Shown here piece by piece: positions 1-8,122 of a stretch of DNA of 8,122 bases. This stretch comes from an uncultured Beijerinckiaceae bacterium (GTDB lineage Bacteria > Pseudomonadota > Alphaproteobacteria > Rhizobiales > Beijerinckiaceae): contig CALMRL010000535.1 of NCBI GenBank assembly GCA_937873345.1, positions 1 through 8,122 of the forward strand, written 5' to 3'. The first letter of the stretch is position 1; every line of letters starts with the position of its first letter. The translations under genes and the position numbers were made by a program. A model generated the notes under the pieces. That model was not told where the DNA came from and did not search any database. It saw only the letters and a list, made by a program, of their open reading frames with translations.

Positions 1-948
1 ATGCGCGTCTTCATCGTGCCGGCCGGCAACCCCCGCACCAAGCCGCGCGCCCTCAACGCCGGGCTGATGCTGGCACGCGGCGAACTCGTCACGGTGTACG
101 ACGCCGAGGATCGTCCATCGCCCGACCAATTGCGCCGCGCCGCCACCCGCTTCGCCGCCGCCGGGCCCGATCTCGCCTGCCTGCAGGCGCGCCTCGTCGT
201 TGCCAACGGCGCCGACGGCCTGCTGCAGCGACTGTTCGGCCTCTTCGACAACCTGCAGCCGGGTGCTGTTCGGCTCGGACTGCCGCTGCCGCGCGGCGGC
301 ACCTCGAACCATTTCCGCGCCGACCTGCTGCGCCGCGCCGGCGGCTGGGACGCCTTCAACGTCACCGAGGATGCCGACCTCGGGCTACGTCTCGCCCGCT
401 TCGGCTTCGCGATCGGCGACCTGCCGTCGACCACCGCGGAGCGGGCGGAGCCTTCGCGGCGCGCCTGGTTTAACCAGCGCCGGCGCTGGACCAAGGGCTG
501 GATGCAGACCGCGCTGGTGCTGGCCCGCGGCGGCGCGGCGCGCGACCTCGGGGTGCGCGGCTCGGTCGCCGTCGCCTTGATGATGGTCAACCTCGTCGGC
601 GGCCCGCTGTTCGCGCCGGTCGCCTTGCCGCTGCTGCTGATCCATCTCGCCCGCGCCGGCCTGCCGACGCCGGGAACCGCGATCGAGCTTTGCGAGGCGA
701 CGCTGGCGGCGTCCGTCTTCGCGCTGGGCGTGGCGACGCCGGTCTGGTGCGGCTACGCAGGCTGCCGCGCCCGCGGGCTTTCCCCCGGTATCACTCTTGC
801 CATGGTGCTGCCCTACCAGATGATGATCGCCTGCGCCGCCTGGGGCGGATTGATCGACCTGGTGCGCCGACCTCATCACTGGCGCAAGACGCCGCACACG
901 GTCGCTCCGAACGGGCGCGGCCGGCCGGTCAATCGTTCATCGCCCTGA
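1..948 (+). CDS. Membrane glycosyltransferase, family 2 (5'-truncated)
   Basis: C-terminal part of a processive-type, cellulose-synthase-like family 2 glycosyltransferase, which transfers sugars from a nucleotide-sugar donor at the cytoplasmic membrane. Visible in order: PRTKPRALN (residues 11-19), the acidic metal-binding VYDAED (32-37), GGTSNHFR (99-106), the TEDADLGLRL acceptor/base motif (122-131) and the QRRRW motif (159-163) followed by TKGWMQT. Hydrophobic helices follow at roughly 187-217, 232-255 and 263-287, and the tail RRPHHWRKT (289-297) is typical of the family. The first Asp motif and the N-terminal half are absent. The ATG at base 1 is probably an internal Met, and the gene begins upstream of the window. 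A conserved stretch of about five residues, expected between Phe79 and Gly80, appears to be missing. The 3' end overlaps the convergent ccmB by 20 bases. The substrate cannot be told from sequence. Family assignment is firm; the internal gap rests on remembered homologues. Confidence 0.85.
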   Translation: MRVFIVPAGNPRTKPRALNAGLMLARGELVTVYDAEDRPSPDQLRRAATRFAAAGPDLACLQARLVVANGADGLLQRLFGLFDNLQPGAVRLGLPLPRGGTSNHFRADLLRRAGGWDAFNVTEDADLGLRLARFGFAIGDLPSTTAERAEPSRRAWFNQRRRWTKGWMQTALVLARGGAARDLGVRGSVAVALMMVNLVGGPLFAPVALPLLLIHLARAGLPTPGTAIELCEATLAASVFALGVATPVWCGYAGCRARGLSPGITLAMVLPYQMMIACAAWGGLIDLVRRPHHWRKTPHTVAPNGRGRPVNRSSP

Positions 949-1630
949 GCGCCGCCGCCGCGGCGAAGGGGGCGCCGGCGACCGCCGCGAGGCTGAGCGC
1001 GCATTCCACAAGGAACGGCGTGAGGAACGGCACGGGATTGCCGAGGCCGGCGGTCGCGGCCGAGACGCCGAAGATCAGCACCGGCACGCAGAGCGGCAGG
1101 ATCAGCACCGCCATCAGCAGGCCGCCCTTGCGCAGGCCGACGGTGAGCGCCGCGCCGATCGCCCCGAGCATGGTCAGGGCCGGCGTGCCGGCGGCGAGCG
1201 AGGCCGTGGCCTGGAGCAGCGCCCGCCCATCCATCCCCAGCATCAGCCCGAACAGCGGCGAGGCCGCGACGAGCGGCAGGCCGGTGAGCAGCCAGTGCGC
1301 GACGCATTTCGCCAGCACCGTCAGCTCCGCTGGGGTGCGGCTCATCAGCAAGAGGTCGAGCGAGCCGTCGTCTCGGTCCCCGGCGAACAGCCGATCCAGC
1401 CCGAGCAGGGTGGCAAGCAGCGCCGCGATCCACAGGATGGCCGGGCCGATGCGCGACAGGGTGTTCAGGTCCGGCCCGACGCCGAAGGGGACGAGCGTCA
1501 CCAGGATCAGGAAGAACATCACGCCGAGCGCCGCGCCGCCGCCGATGCGCCGGCCGACGCGCAGCTCGCGCCGGAACAGCGCGGCGAGAGGCGAGCCCGA
1601 CGCCGCCTCCCGAAGCCCGCTGCCGCTCAC
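929..1630 (-). CDS. ccmB: Heme exporter membrane protein CcmB
   Basis: Integral membrane subunit of the CcmABC(D) transporter of the system I cytochrome c maturation pathway, which delivers heme to CcmE in the periplasm. The 233-residue product is close to the family length of about 220. It begins with a cytoplasmic LFRREL stretch (18-23) and has about six hydrophobic segments, roughly 33-50, 62-80, 107-133, 145-165, 171-190 and 203-229. Family landmarks are PFGVGPDL (48-55), LDRLF (78-82), DDGSLDLL (87-94), KCVAHWL (108-114), GTPAL (148-152) and the basic GLRKGG loop (165-170). The start is GTG at 1630..1628, overlapping the ccmA stop as GTGA and preceded by a strong GGAGG, so translation is coupled to ccmA. 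No ccmC follows: the downstream gene is a glycosyltransferase on the opposite strand, whose end overlaps this one by 20 bases. Confidence 0.93.
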   Translation of the reverse strand: MSGSGLREAASGSPLAALFRRELRVGRRIGGGAALGVMFFLILVTLVPFGVGPDLNTLSRIGPAILWIAALLATLLGLDRLFAGDRDDGSLDLLLMSRTPAELTVLAKCVAHWLLTGLPLVAASPLFGLMLGMDGRALLQATASLAAGTPALTMLGAIGAALTVGLRKGGLLMAVLILPLCVPVLIFGVSAATAGLGNPVPFLTPFLVECALSLAAVAGAPFAAAAALRAMND

Positions 1631-2340
1631 GCCTCCTCCGGCAGCGGTGCGGGAGCGTGCCGTTCCGCAAGGTCGATGCGGGCATGGGGCAGGGCGAGCG
1701 GCTGGTGCGAAGCGACCAGGATGGCACCGCCTTGCGCCGCGTGCTTCGCCATCAGCGCGGTCAGCACGCCCTGCGCCTCGCTGTCGAGCGCGATCAGCGG
1801 CTCGTCGAGCAGCCAGACGGGGCGCGGAACGGTGAGCAGGCGGGCGAGCGCCACGCGGCGCTTCTGCCCAGCCGACAGGTAGCCGGCGCGCAGGTCGACG
1901 AGCCGGGCGATGCCGAAGGCGGCGAGCGCCTCAGGCACGGGCAGGCCTCGCTCCGCTGCGCCGCCGAGCATGCTCGCCCAGAAGTCCAGGTTCTCGGCCA
2001 CGGTGAGGGAGGGCTTCAGCGCGTCCTCATAACCGAGGTAGTGCACCGTCTCGACGCCGCGCGTTTCGGCATCGGCGAGGCCGAAGCGGATGCCGCCGGC
2101 GGTGGGCTGCAGCAGCCCCGCCAGCGTCCGTATCAGCGTCGACTTGCCGGCGCCGTTGCGCCCGGTGACGAGCAGCACCTCGCCGGGTCGCAGCGTAAAG
2201 GAGAGCCGCGACAGCACCAGGCGGCCGGCGCGCTCGACGCTCAGCTCCTCCGCGGCGAGCAACGGGACCGCTTCGGCGGGCCGGGAGCCGCGGCTCGGCT
2301 GATCGGAAGATGGCAAGGGTGCGGGGAGCCGTTCTTGCAT
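1627..2340 (-). CDS. ccmA: Heme exporter ATP-binding protein CcmA
   Basis: Cytoplasmic ABC ATPase of the cytochrome c maturation heme exporter. It pairs with CcmB and powers release of holo-CcmE. All nucleotide-binding elements are present: Walker A GRNGAGKST (60-68), signature LSAGQ (155-159) followed by KRRVALARLL, Walker B VWLLDEP (175-181), D-loop IALD (183-186) and the switch His in SHQP (H212). The Q-loop region reads YLGYEDALKP (101-110); the CcmA homologues I recall have a His, often followed by Gln, in place of this Tyr-Glu. At 237 residues it is about 25-30 longer than typical because of a Pro/Ser/Arg-rich N-terminal leader before LLAAEELSVE. The ATG at 2340 has no clear ribosome binding site, so the true start is uncertain, but no better in-frame start is obvious. 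It is the first gene of the ccmA-ccmB pair and is divergent from acnA. Confidence 0.93.
   Translation of the reverse strand: MQERLPAPLPSSDQPSRGSRPAEAVPLLAAEELSVERAGRLVLSRLSFTLRPGEVLLVTGRNGAGKSTLIRTLAGLLQPTAGGIRFGLADAETRGVETVHYLGYEDALKPSLTVAENLDFWASMLGGAAERGLPVPEALAAFGIARLVDLRAGYLSAGQKRRVALARLLTVPRPVWLLDEPLIALDSEAQGVLTALMAKHAAQGGAILVASHQPLALPHARIDLAERHAPAPLPEEA
1635..1639 (-). promoter_or_regulatory. Ribosome binding site of ccmB
   Basis: On the minus strand GGAGG lies inside the last codons of ccmA, four bases before the GTG at 1630..1628. It supports that GTG as the ccmB start and fits translational coupling through the GTGA overlap. Confidence 0.6.
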
Positions 2341-2441
2341 GGAGGCGAAGGATCGCGGGGCGCGTGCGGTCGTAGCGCGTCCAGCCTGGATTATCTATAA
2401 GCGAGGCGGCTCCGCCCCTCACGTTCGGGAACCCTAAACGC
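2341..2441. promoter_or_regulatory. Divergent ccmA/acnA intergenic region
   Basis: This 101-base gap must hold the 5' ends of both ccmA and acnA. The only AT-rich tract is TTATCTATAA at 2391..2400, a plausible -10 element for acnA; no convincing -35 lies 16-18 bases upstream. Between it and the acnA ATG is a small inverted repeat, GGCGG-CT-CCGCC, at 2405..2416, which could form a weak hairpin in the leader. No strong Shine-Dalgarno precedes either start. The promoter assignment is a guess from base composition. Confidence 0.3.
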
Positions 2442-5137
<2,696 letters not shown>

Positions 5138-5151
5138 GGTCGAGGACGATC

Positions 5152-5158
5152 AGGGAGG
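5152..5158 (+). promoter_or_regulatory. Ribosome binding site of the 94-residue gene
   Basis: AGGGAGG lies five bases before the ATG at 5164. It is the strongest plus-strand Shine-Dalgarno in the window and supports the start of the short unknown gene as a real coding sequence. Confidence 0.6.
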
Positions 5159-5163
5159 CTTCC

Positions 5164-5448
5164 ATGAAGGTCGAAGAAGCGATCACGAGGGCAAAAGCCT
5201 TCGTACGTGAAGTCTTCGCCAATGAGGAAGTCTCCCAAATTCGCCTTGAAGAAGTCGAATTCGATGACAACGACAACGCTTGGCTGGTAACCATCGGCCT
5301 GATGCGGCCTATCATTACCAAACAGGAGCATATGCCAAGCTACCTGAGCCAAGCTCCACTCAAGCGGACGTATAAAGTCGTAAAAATAGCTGACGATGGC
5401 GGCGCAATTCCATCTGTGAAGATCAGGCAGCTTCATGGTGAGGAGTGA
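5164..5448 (+). CDS. Uncharacterised 94-residue protein, partner of PIN gene
   Basis: I cannot assign a named family. The protein is small, charged and probably cytoplasmic: there is no signal peptide or membrane segment. It opens with an amphipathic helix (about residues 2-19), then a strand pair around RLEEVEFDD (27-35) and AWLVTIGLMRP (39-49). A polar linker follows (50-66), then RTYKVVKI (68-75) and a last strand near PSVKIR (83-88). This helix-strand-strand order with a tryptophan-containing strand is reminiscent of PepSY-like folds, but that is only an impression. No helix-turn-helix or ribbon-helix-helix is visible, so it does not look like a classical DNA-binding antitoxin. It has a strong ribosome binding site and overlaps the following PIN gene by 14 bases, so the two are probably co-translated. 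Its GC content is about half, against 70% or more in neighbours, and it uses codons such as AAA and ATA that are rare nearby. Both suggest horizontal acquisition. Confidence 0.75.
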   Translation: MKVEEAITRAKAFVREVFANEEVSQIRLEEVEFDDNDNAWLVTIGLMRPIITKQEHMPSYLSQAPLKRTYKVVKIADDGGAIPSVKIRQLHGEE

Positions 5449-5899
5449 CGAACGCGTCTATCTGATCGACGCCAATCTACTCGCGCTTCTCGCCGTTGGC
5501 GCGACCTCGCTCGATCTGATCGCCAAACACAAGAAGACAAAAGCCTTCTCGATTGATGACTACGCATCCCTGCTCCGGCTCATCGGCAGCACGCCTATTC
5601 TCATCGTCCCGAACGTGGCGACAGAGACGTCAAATCTCGTCGCCTATCATGAGGAACCGGAGCGTCACCGCATCTTCTTGACGCTGAGACGGATGCTTGA
5701 CAGCTATCGCGAGACCTACGTTGCAAGTGCTGTCGCCGCCGCGCAGCCTGAGTTCCGCTTCCTCGGCCTCACCGATGCCGCAATCCTCGCTGGGGGTGAA
5801 GGTGTCGAAATCCTGTCAGCCGATGCAAACCTCTGCATTGCAGCTCAAAAATGCGGCCTTCGCGCGATCAACTTCAACCACCTGCGCGACGGCATTTAA
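5435..5899 (+). CDS. PIN-domain protein, putative ribonuclease
   Basis: A 154-residue protein with the layout of a PIN-like nuclease domain. The first strand YLIDANLL carries D12, PNVATETSNL carries E64, LGLTDAAIL carries D114 and EILSADANLCIAAQ carries D130, with the closing strand GLRAINF (141-147). Four acidic residues at these spacings are what a metal-dependent PIN nuclease needs to cleave RNA, as in VapC-type toxins. The middle helices (72-104) are longer than in compact VapC proteins. The ATG at 5435 lies inside the preceding gene (14-base overlap). A GTG directly after it is an alternative start. No strong ribosome binding site precedes it, which fits coupling to the upstream gene. 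Base composition matches that gene, not the high-GC flanks. The stop lies on a TTAA shared with the convergent mtgA. Nuclease activity, the target and a toxin role are inference. Confidence 0.82.
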   Translation: MVRSDERVYLIDANLLALLAVGATSLDLIAKHKKTKAFSIDDYASLLRLIGSTPILIVPNVATETSNLVAYHEEPERHRIFLTLRRMLDSYRETYVASAVAAAQPEFRFLGLTDAAILAGGEGVEILSADANLCIAAQKCGLRAINFNHLRDGI

Positions 5900-6621
5900 T
5901 CTCCATATCGGCTCGCCTCTGGCAGGCAGTCCAGCCATTCCGGCATTCCCTTCGCCCGCCTCACAAGATGCGCCGCCAGCCGGCGCTGGAACGGCTCGGG
6001 ATCGCCGGCGTCGCGTTCCTTCGGGTTCGGCAGGCTGGTCGCCAGCAGCGCTGCCTCGCGGGCACTCAGCGCGCTCGCCGGCTTGCCGAACGTCTCCTGC
6101 GCCGCCGCCTCGATGCCGAACACGCCGTCGCCCCATTCCGCGACGTTGAGGTAGGCTTCCAGCGTGCGCGCCTTGCTCCACACCCGGCCGAGCGCCAGCG
6201 CCATCGCGATCTCGACGCCCTTCCGCAGGCTGGAGCGGCCCGGCCACAGGAACAGGTTCTTCGCCACCTGCATGGTGATGGTGGAGGCGCCGCGCGAGGG
6301 GCCGTCGCTGTCGCTCAGCACCTCCCTCAGCGAGTCCCAGTCGACGCCGTCGTTGCGGCAGAAGCGGGCGTCCTCGGAGGCGAGCACCGTGGCGAGCAGA
6401 ACCGGCGACACGTCGGCGAGGCGGACGTACTCGCGGCGGTAGTCCCTGCCGGGGAGGGTGCGGCCGAGCATCAGCATCGACATCGGCGGCGCCGCCGTGT
6501 CGTAGGCGAGCGCGCCGGCGAAGGCGAGGGCGAGCGCCAGCACCGCCGCCAGCAGGCCGCGCAGGATCAAGCCTGGCAGGGTGAGGCCGACGCCTCCGCG
6601 CCGGCGCGTCTTCAGCCGCAT
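5896..6621 (-). CDS. mtgA: Monofunctional peptidoglycan glycosyltransferase MtgA
   Basis: A family GT51 enzyme that polymerises lipid II into glycan strands at the periplasmic face of the inner membrane, without a transpeptidase domain. A basic N-terminus (RLKTRRR) precedes a single membrane anchor at about residues 16-39. The GT51 motifs follow in order: ASEDARF with the catalytic Glu (E83), GASTITMQVAKNLFL (111-125), RSSLRKGVEI (129-138), and LEAYLNVAEWG (154-164) with the second conserved Glu (E155), then GIEAAAQETFGK (169-180) and REAALLATSLPNP (188-200). Its 241 residues are a normal length and all landmarks are intact. The ATG at 6621 has a weak GGGGG upstream. The gene is divergent from ispA across 135 bases and converges with the PIN gene, the two overlapping by four bases. 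Confidence 0.94.
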   Translation of the reverse strand: MRLKTRRRGGVGLTLPGLILRGLLAAVLALALAFAGALAYDTAAPPMSMLMLGRTLPGRDYRREYVRLADVSPVLLATVLASEDARFCRNDGVDWDSLREVLSDSDGPSRGASTITMQVAKNLFLWPGRSSLRKGVEIAMALALGRVWSKARTLEAYLNVAEWGDGVFGIEAAAQETFGKPASALSAREAALLATSLPNPKERDAGDPEPFQRRLAAHLVRRAKGMPEWLDCLPEASRYGD

Positions 6622-6653
6622 GGTGCCCCCGATGGTGGGCAGCCCATGCCGCA

Positions 6654-6681
6654 GCGATCGGGCGGGAACATGGCCGATCGC
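6654..6681. repeat. Inverted repeat between mtgA and ispA
   Basis: A perfect 8-base inverted repeat, GCGATCGG and CCGATCGC, with a 12-base spacer. Each arm contains the palindrome CGATCG, and the two are 20 bases apart centre to centre, close to two helical turns. It sits in the divergent promoter region of mtgA and ispA, where a dimeric regulator site would be expected. No regulator is suggested by the motif itself, and short GC-rich dyads do arise by chance in such DNA. Confidence 0.4.
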
Positions 6682-6741
6682 GCCTCTGCGCGGGCTGCCG
6701 CTCCGGCTTGACCGGGCGGGGTGTATCGGGCAAGCGGGCGC

Positions 6742-6746
6742 GAGGA
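6742..6746 (+). promoter_or_regulatory. Ribosome binding site of ispA
   Basis: GAGGA lies ten bases before the ATG at 6757. It favours that ATG over the in-frame GTG at 6721, which would add 12 residues unlike the family and has no comparable site upstream. Confidence 0.45.
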
Positions 6747-6756
6747 TGGGGTCGAA

Positions 6757-7719
6757 ATGACGCGCTGGGTGGAAAGCGACGAGTTCAGGGAGCGGCTCGC
6801 GGCGGTCGCGGAGGCGACGGAATCGATGCTCGACCGGCTGCTCGCCCCCGCGGCGCTGCCCGGCGAGGAGGTTCGCCCCGCCCGCCTGCTGGAGGCGATG
6901 CGCTACGCCAGCCTCGCCGGCGGCAAGCGGCTGCGCCCCTTCCTGCTCGTCGAGGCGGCGCGACTGTTCGGCTTAGAGGTTGACGGCGCTGGGGGCGAGG
7001 GCGTGCTGCGCGCCGCCTGCGCGCTCGAGATGATCCACTGCTATTCCCTCGTCCACGACGACCTGCCGGCGATGGACGACGACGACCTTCGCCGCGGCCG
7101 CCCCACCACCCACAAGGCCTATGACGAGGCGACCGCCATCCTCGCCGGCGACGGCCTGCTGACCTACGCCTTCGACGTCACCGCCGATCCCGCCACCCAC
7201 CCCGATCCGGCCGTGCGCGCCGCGCTGGTGCTGCAGCTCGCCCGGCACGCCGGGCTCGGCGGCATGGTCGGCGGGCAGATCCTCGATCTCGAGGCCGAGG
7301 CGGCGACCAGCCGGCACGCCGCGCCCGACGTGATCCGCATCCAGTCGATGAAGACCGGCGCGCTGCTGCACTATGCCGTGATCGCCGGCGCGACGCTCGG
7401 CGGCGCCGAGGCGCCGGCGATGGCGGCGATGTCGCGCTACGGCCGGGCGGTCGGCGCCGCCTTCCAGGTCGCCGACGACATCCTCGACGTCGAGGCCGAT
7501 CCGCAGGCGCTGGGCAAGGCGACCGGCAAGGACGCCGATCGTAACAAGGCGACGCTCGTCGCGGCCCTGGGGCTAGAGGCGGCCCGCGCACGGCGCGACG
7601 CGCTTGCCGAGGAGGCGATCGCGGCGCTGGCTGACGTCGTCGCCGGTCGCGAGGACCGACGCGCCGCGGCGCAGGTGCTGAGGGAGGCCGCCCGCTTCGC
7701 GGTCGCCCGCAGGAGCTGA
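6757..7719 (+). CDS. ispA: Farnesyl diphosphate synthase (IspA type)
   Basis: A cytoplasmic trans-prenyltransferase that condenses isopentenyl diphosphate with dimethylallyl and then geranyl diphosphate to make farnesyl diphosphate, the precursor of undecaprenyl phosphate, quinone side chains and often carotenoids or hopanoids. Counting from the chosen ATG, the product is 320 residues. It has the GGKRLRP substrate-binding motif (55-61), the first Asp-rich motif DDLPAMD (101-107) followed by DDDLRRGRPTTHK, GGQILDLE (172-179), the KTGAL motif (199-203) and the second Asp-rich motif FQVADDILD (236-244). The residue five before the first Asp is tyrosine (Y96) and the motif has the two-residue Pro-Ala insertion. 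Both are typical of bacterial short-chain FPP synthases, so C15 product is favoured over C20. The ATG at 6757 is preferred to the GTG at 6721. The family is usually 290-300 residues; the extra length is loops near 72-82 and at the ends. Confidence 0.92.
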   Translation: MTRWVESDEFRERLAAVAEATESMLDRLLAPAALPGEEVRPARLLEAMRYASLAGGKRLRPFLLVEAARLFGLEVDGAGGEGVLRAACALEMIHCYSLVHDDLPAMDDDDLRRGRPTTHKAYDEATAILAGDGLLTYAFDVTADPATHPDPAVRAALVLQLARHAGLGGMVGGQILDLEAEAATSRHAAPDVIRIQSMKTGALLHYAVIAGATLGGAEAPAMAAMSRYGRAVGAAFQVADDILDVEADPQALGKATGKDADRNKATLVAALGLEAARARRDALAEEAIAALADVVAGREDRRAAAQVLREAARFAVARRS

Positions 7720-7727
7720 CGATCCGC

Positions 7728-7753
7728 GAGGCGTCCGCATCCCGGACCTCCTC
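7728..7753. terminator. Possible hairpin terminator after ispA
   Basis: Nine bases after the ispA stop, GAGG and GTCCG can pair with CGGAC and CCTC around a CATCC loop, with a small internal bulge (C opposite CT). It sits between two convergent genes, where a terminator is expected. No clear T-tract follows on either strand, so it is at best a weak intrinsic terminator. Confidence 0.3.
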
Positions 7754-7797
7754 GGCTTGTCCCCCTGTCGGCATCGCGGCCGGGCCGGTGCGGGCGA

Positions 7798-8121
7798 TCA
7801 GCCCGGCCTGCCGATCACCTGCATCCGCACGTTGGCGACGCCGGACTGTAGCATGCCGAGAGCGGCGGCGGCGGTGCGCGACACGTCCATCATCCGCCCG
7901 CCGATGAAGTTCACCGTCAACACCATCTGGCGGAGGTTGGCGAGGTTGGTTACGAGCACGCGGGTGCCGAACGGCAGAGAGCGATGCGCGCAGGTCGCCG
8001 CGCCGACGGCGCCGCCCGAGGCGGTGCGCCCACCGGAATAGAACGAAGCGCGGCCGACCAGCGCGCTGAAGGCCGGAGCTGCCGCGACCGGGTGCGCCGC
8101 GACGGCGCGGGCGGGCCGATG
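7798..8121 (-). CDS. rlpA: RlpA-like double-psi beta-barrel protein (5'-truncated)
   Basis: The last 107 codons of a minus-strand gene that runs off the right edge, so no start is visible; the stop is at 7800..7798. The protein shows the RlpA/barwin-like pattern: GRASFYSGGRTASGG, then TCAHRSLPFGTRVLVTNL, then GGRMMDVSRTAAAALGML and GVANVRMQV. RlpA proteins are outer-membrane lipoproteins or periplasmic proteins at the division septum; that of Pseudomonas aeruginosa is a lytic transglycosylase for stem-less glycan. Here the His of AHR is kept (codon 7986..7984). The conserved Asp-Arg-Gly-Pro that should follow TVN is absent in frame between 7909 and 7908, and the usual acidic residue after TASG appears to be Gly (8013..8011). 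The domain may therefore be catalytically dead, or the sequence may be wrong. The gene ends at the barrel, so any SPOR domain is not C-terminal here. It is convergent with ispA. Confidence 0.78.
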   Translation of the reverse strand, partial: HRPARAVAAHPVAAAPAFSALVGRASFYSGGRTASGGAVGAATCAHRSLPFGTRVLVTNLANLRQMVLTVNFIGGRMMDVSRTAAAALGMLQSGVANVRMQVIGRPG

Positions 8122-8122
8122 G

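Noticed and set aside
690..1835. Long plus-strand open frame of 381 codons across the ccmB and ccmA region
   Set aside because: It is antisense to two clear genes, and its composition is low-complexity Ser/Arg/Ala/Pro typical of a GC-rich shadow frame.
6708..6729. TTGACC at 6708..6713 with TATCGG at 6724..6729 as an ispA promoter
   Set aside because: The spacing is 10 bases, too short for a sigma-70 type promoter, and no -10 element is found at the proper distance.
5816..6733. Minus-strand open frame of 305 codons covering mtgA in another frame, and plus-strand 5851..6711
   Set aside because: Both overlap mtgA, which has every GT51 motif in its own frame; these translations are Arg/Ala/His-rich without domains.
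6721..6756. GTG at 6721 as the ispA start
   Set aside because: The extra 12 residues do not resemble IspA N-termini, and a GAGGA ribosome binding site stands before the ATG at 6757.
7720..8041. Plus-strand open frame after ispA (7757..8041)
   Set aside because: The minus strand over the same bases reads as a recognisable RlpA-like barrel open to the window edge, while the plus-strand product has no features.

Overview
This 8.1 kb window is a high-GC piece of a bacterial chromosome, most likely from an alphaproteobacterium. The order rests on gene content and on ccmA standing divergent from acnA, a neighbourhood I associate with Rhizobiales and relatives. That is inference from gene order and protein motifs, not a search result. 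Almost everything is core metabolism or cell envelope. One short stretch of visibly lower GC content (5164..5899) looks acquired.

Layout, left to right. A 5'-truncated, membrane-bound family 2 glycosyltransferase (+) converges on and overlaps the end of ccmB. ccmB and ccmA (-) form a coupled pair for the cytochrome c maturation heme exporter. ccmA is divergent from acnA (+), the TCA-cycle aconitase, which carries a frameshift with local sequence scrambling exactly where an active-site motif should be. Next comes a two-gene, lower-GC module (+): a 94-residue unknown protein overlapping a PIN-domain protein with four well-placed acidic residues. It converges on mtgA (-), a monofunctional peptidoglycan glycosyltransferase, and the two stop codons share one TTAA. 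mtgA is divergent from ispA (+), farnesyl diphosphate synthase. At the right edge, on the minus strand, lies the C-terminal part of an RlpA-like double-psi beta-barrel protein. It runs off the window.

How the genes relate. ispA makes the precursor for undecaprenyl phosphate, which carries lipid II; MtgA polymerises lipid II; RlpA proteins act on septal peptidoglycan. The right third is therefore loosely a cell-wall neighbourhood. ccmA/ccmB and acnA serve respiratory metabolism. The PIN module has no evident link to its neighbours.

Two things deserve most attention. The first is the unknown-protein/PIN module, a plausible small nuclease system. The second is a recurring pattern: three otherwise intact genes (glycosyltransferase, acnA, rlpA-like) each appear to lack or scramble a short, highly conserved segment. 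This could be true inactivation, lineage divergence or sequence error. No RNA genes, CRISPR arrays, insertion sequences or origins were seen, and no stretch over 300 bases lacks a gene.
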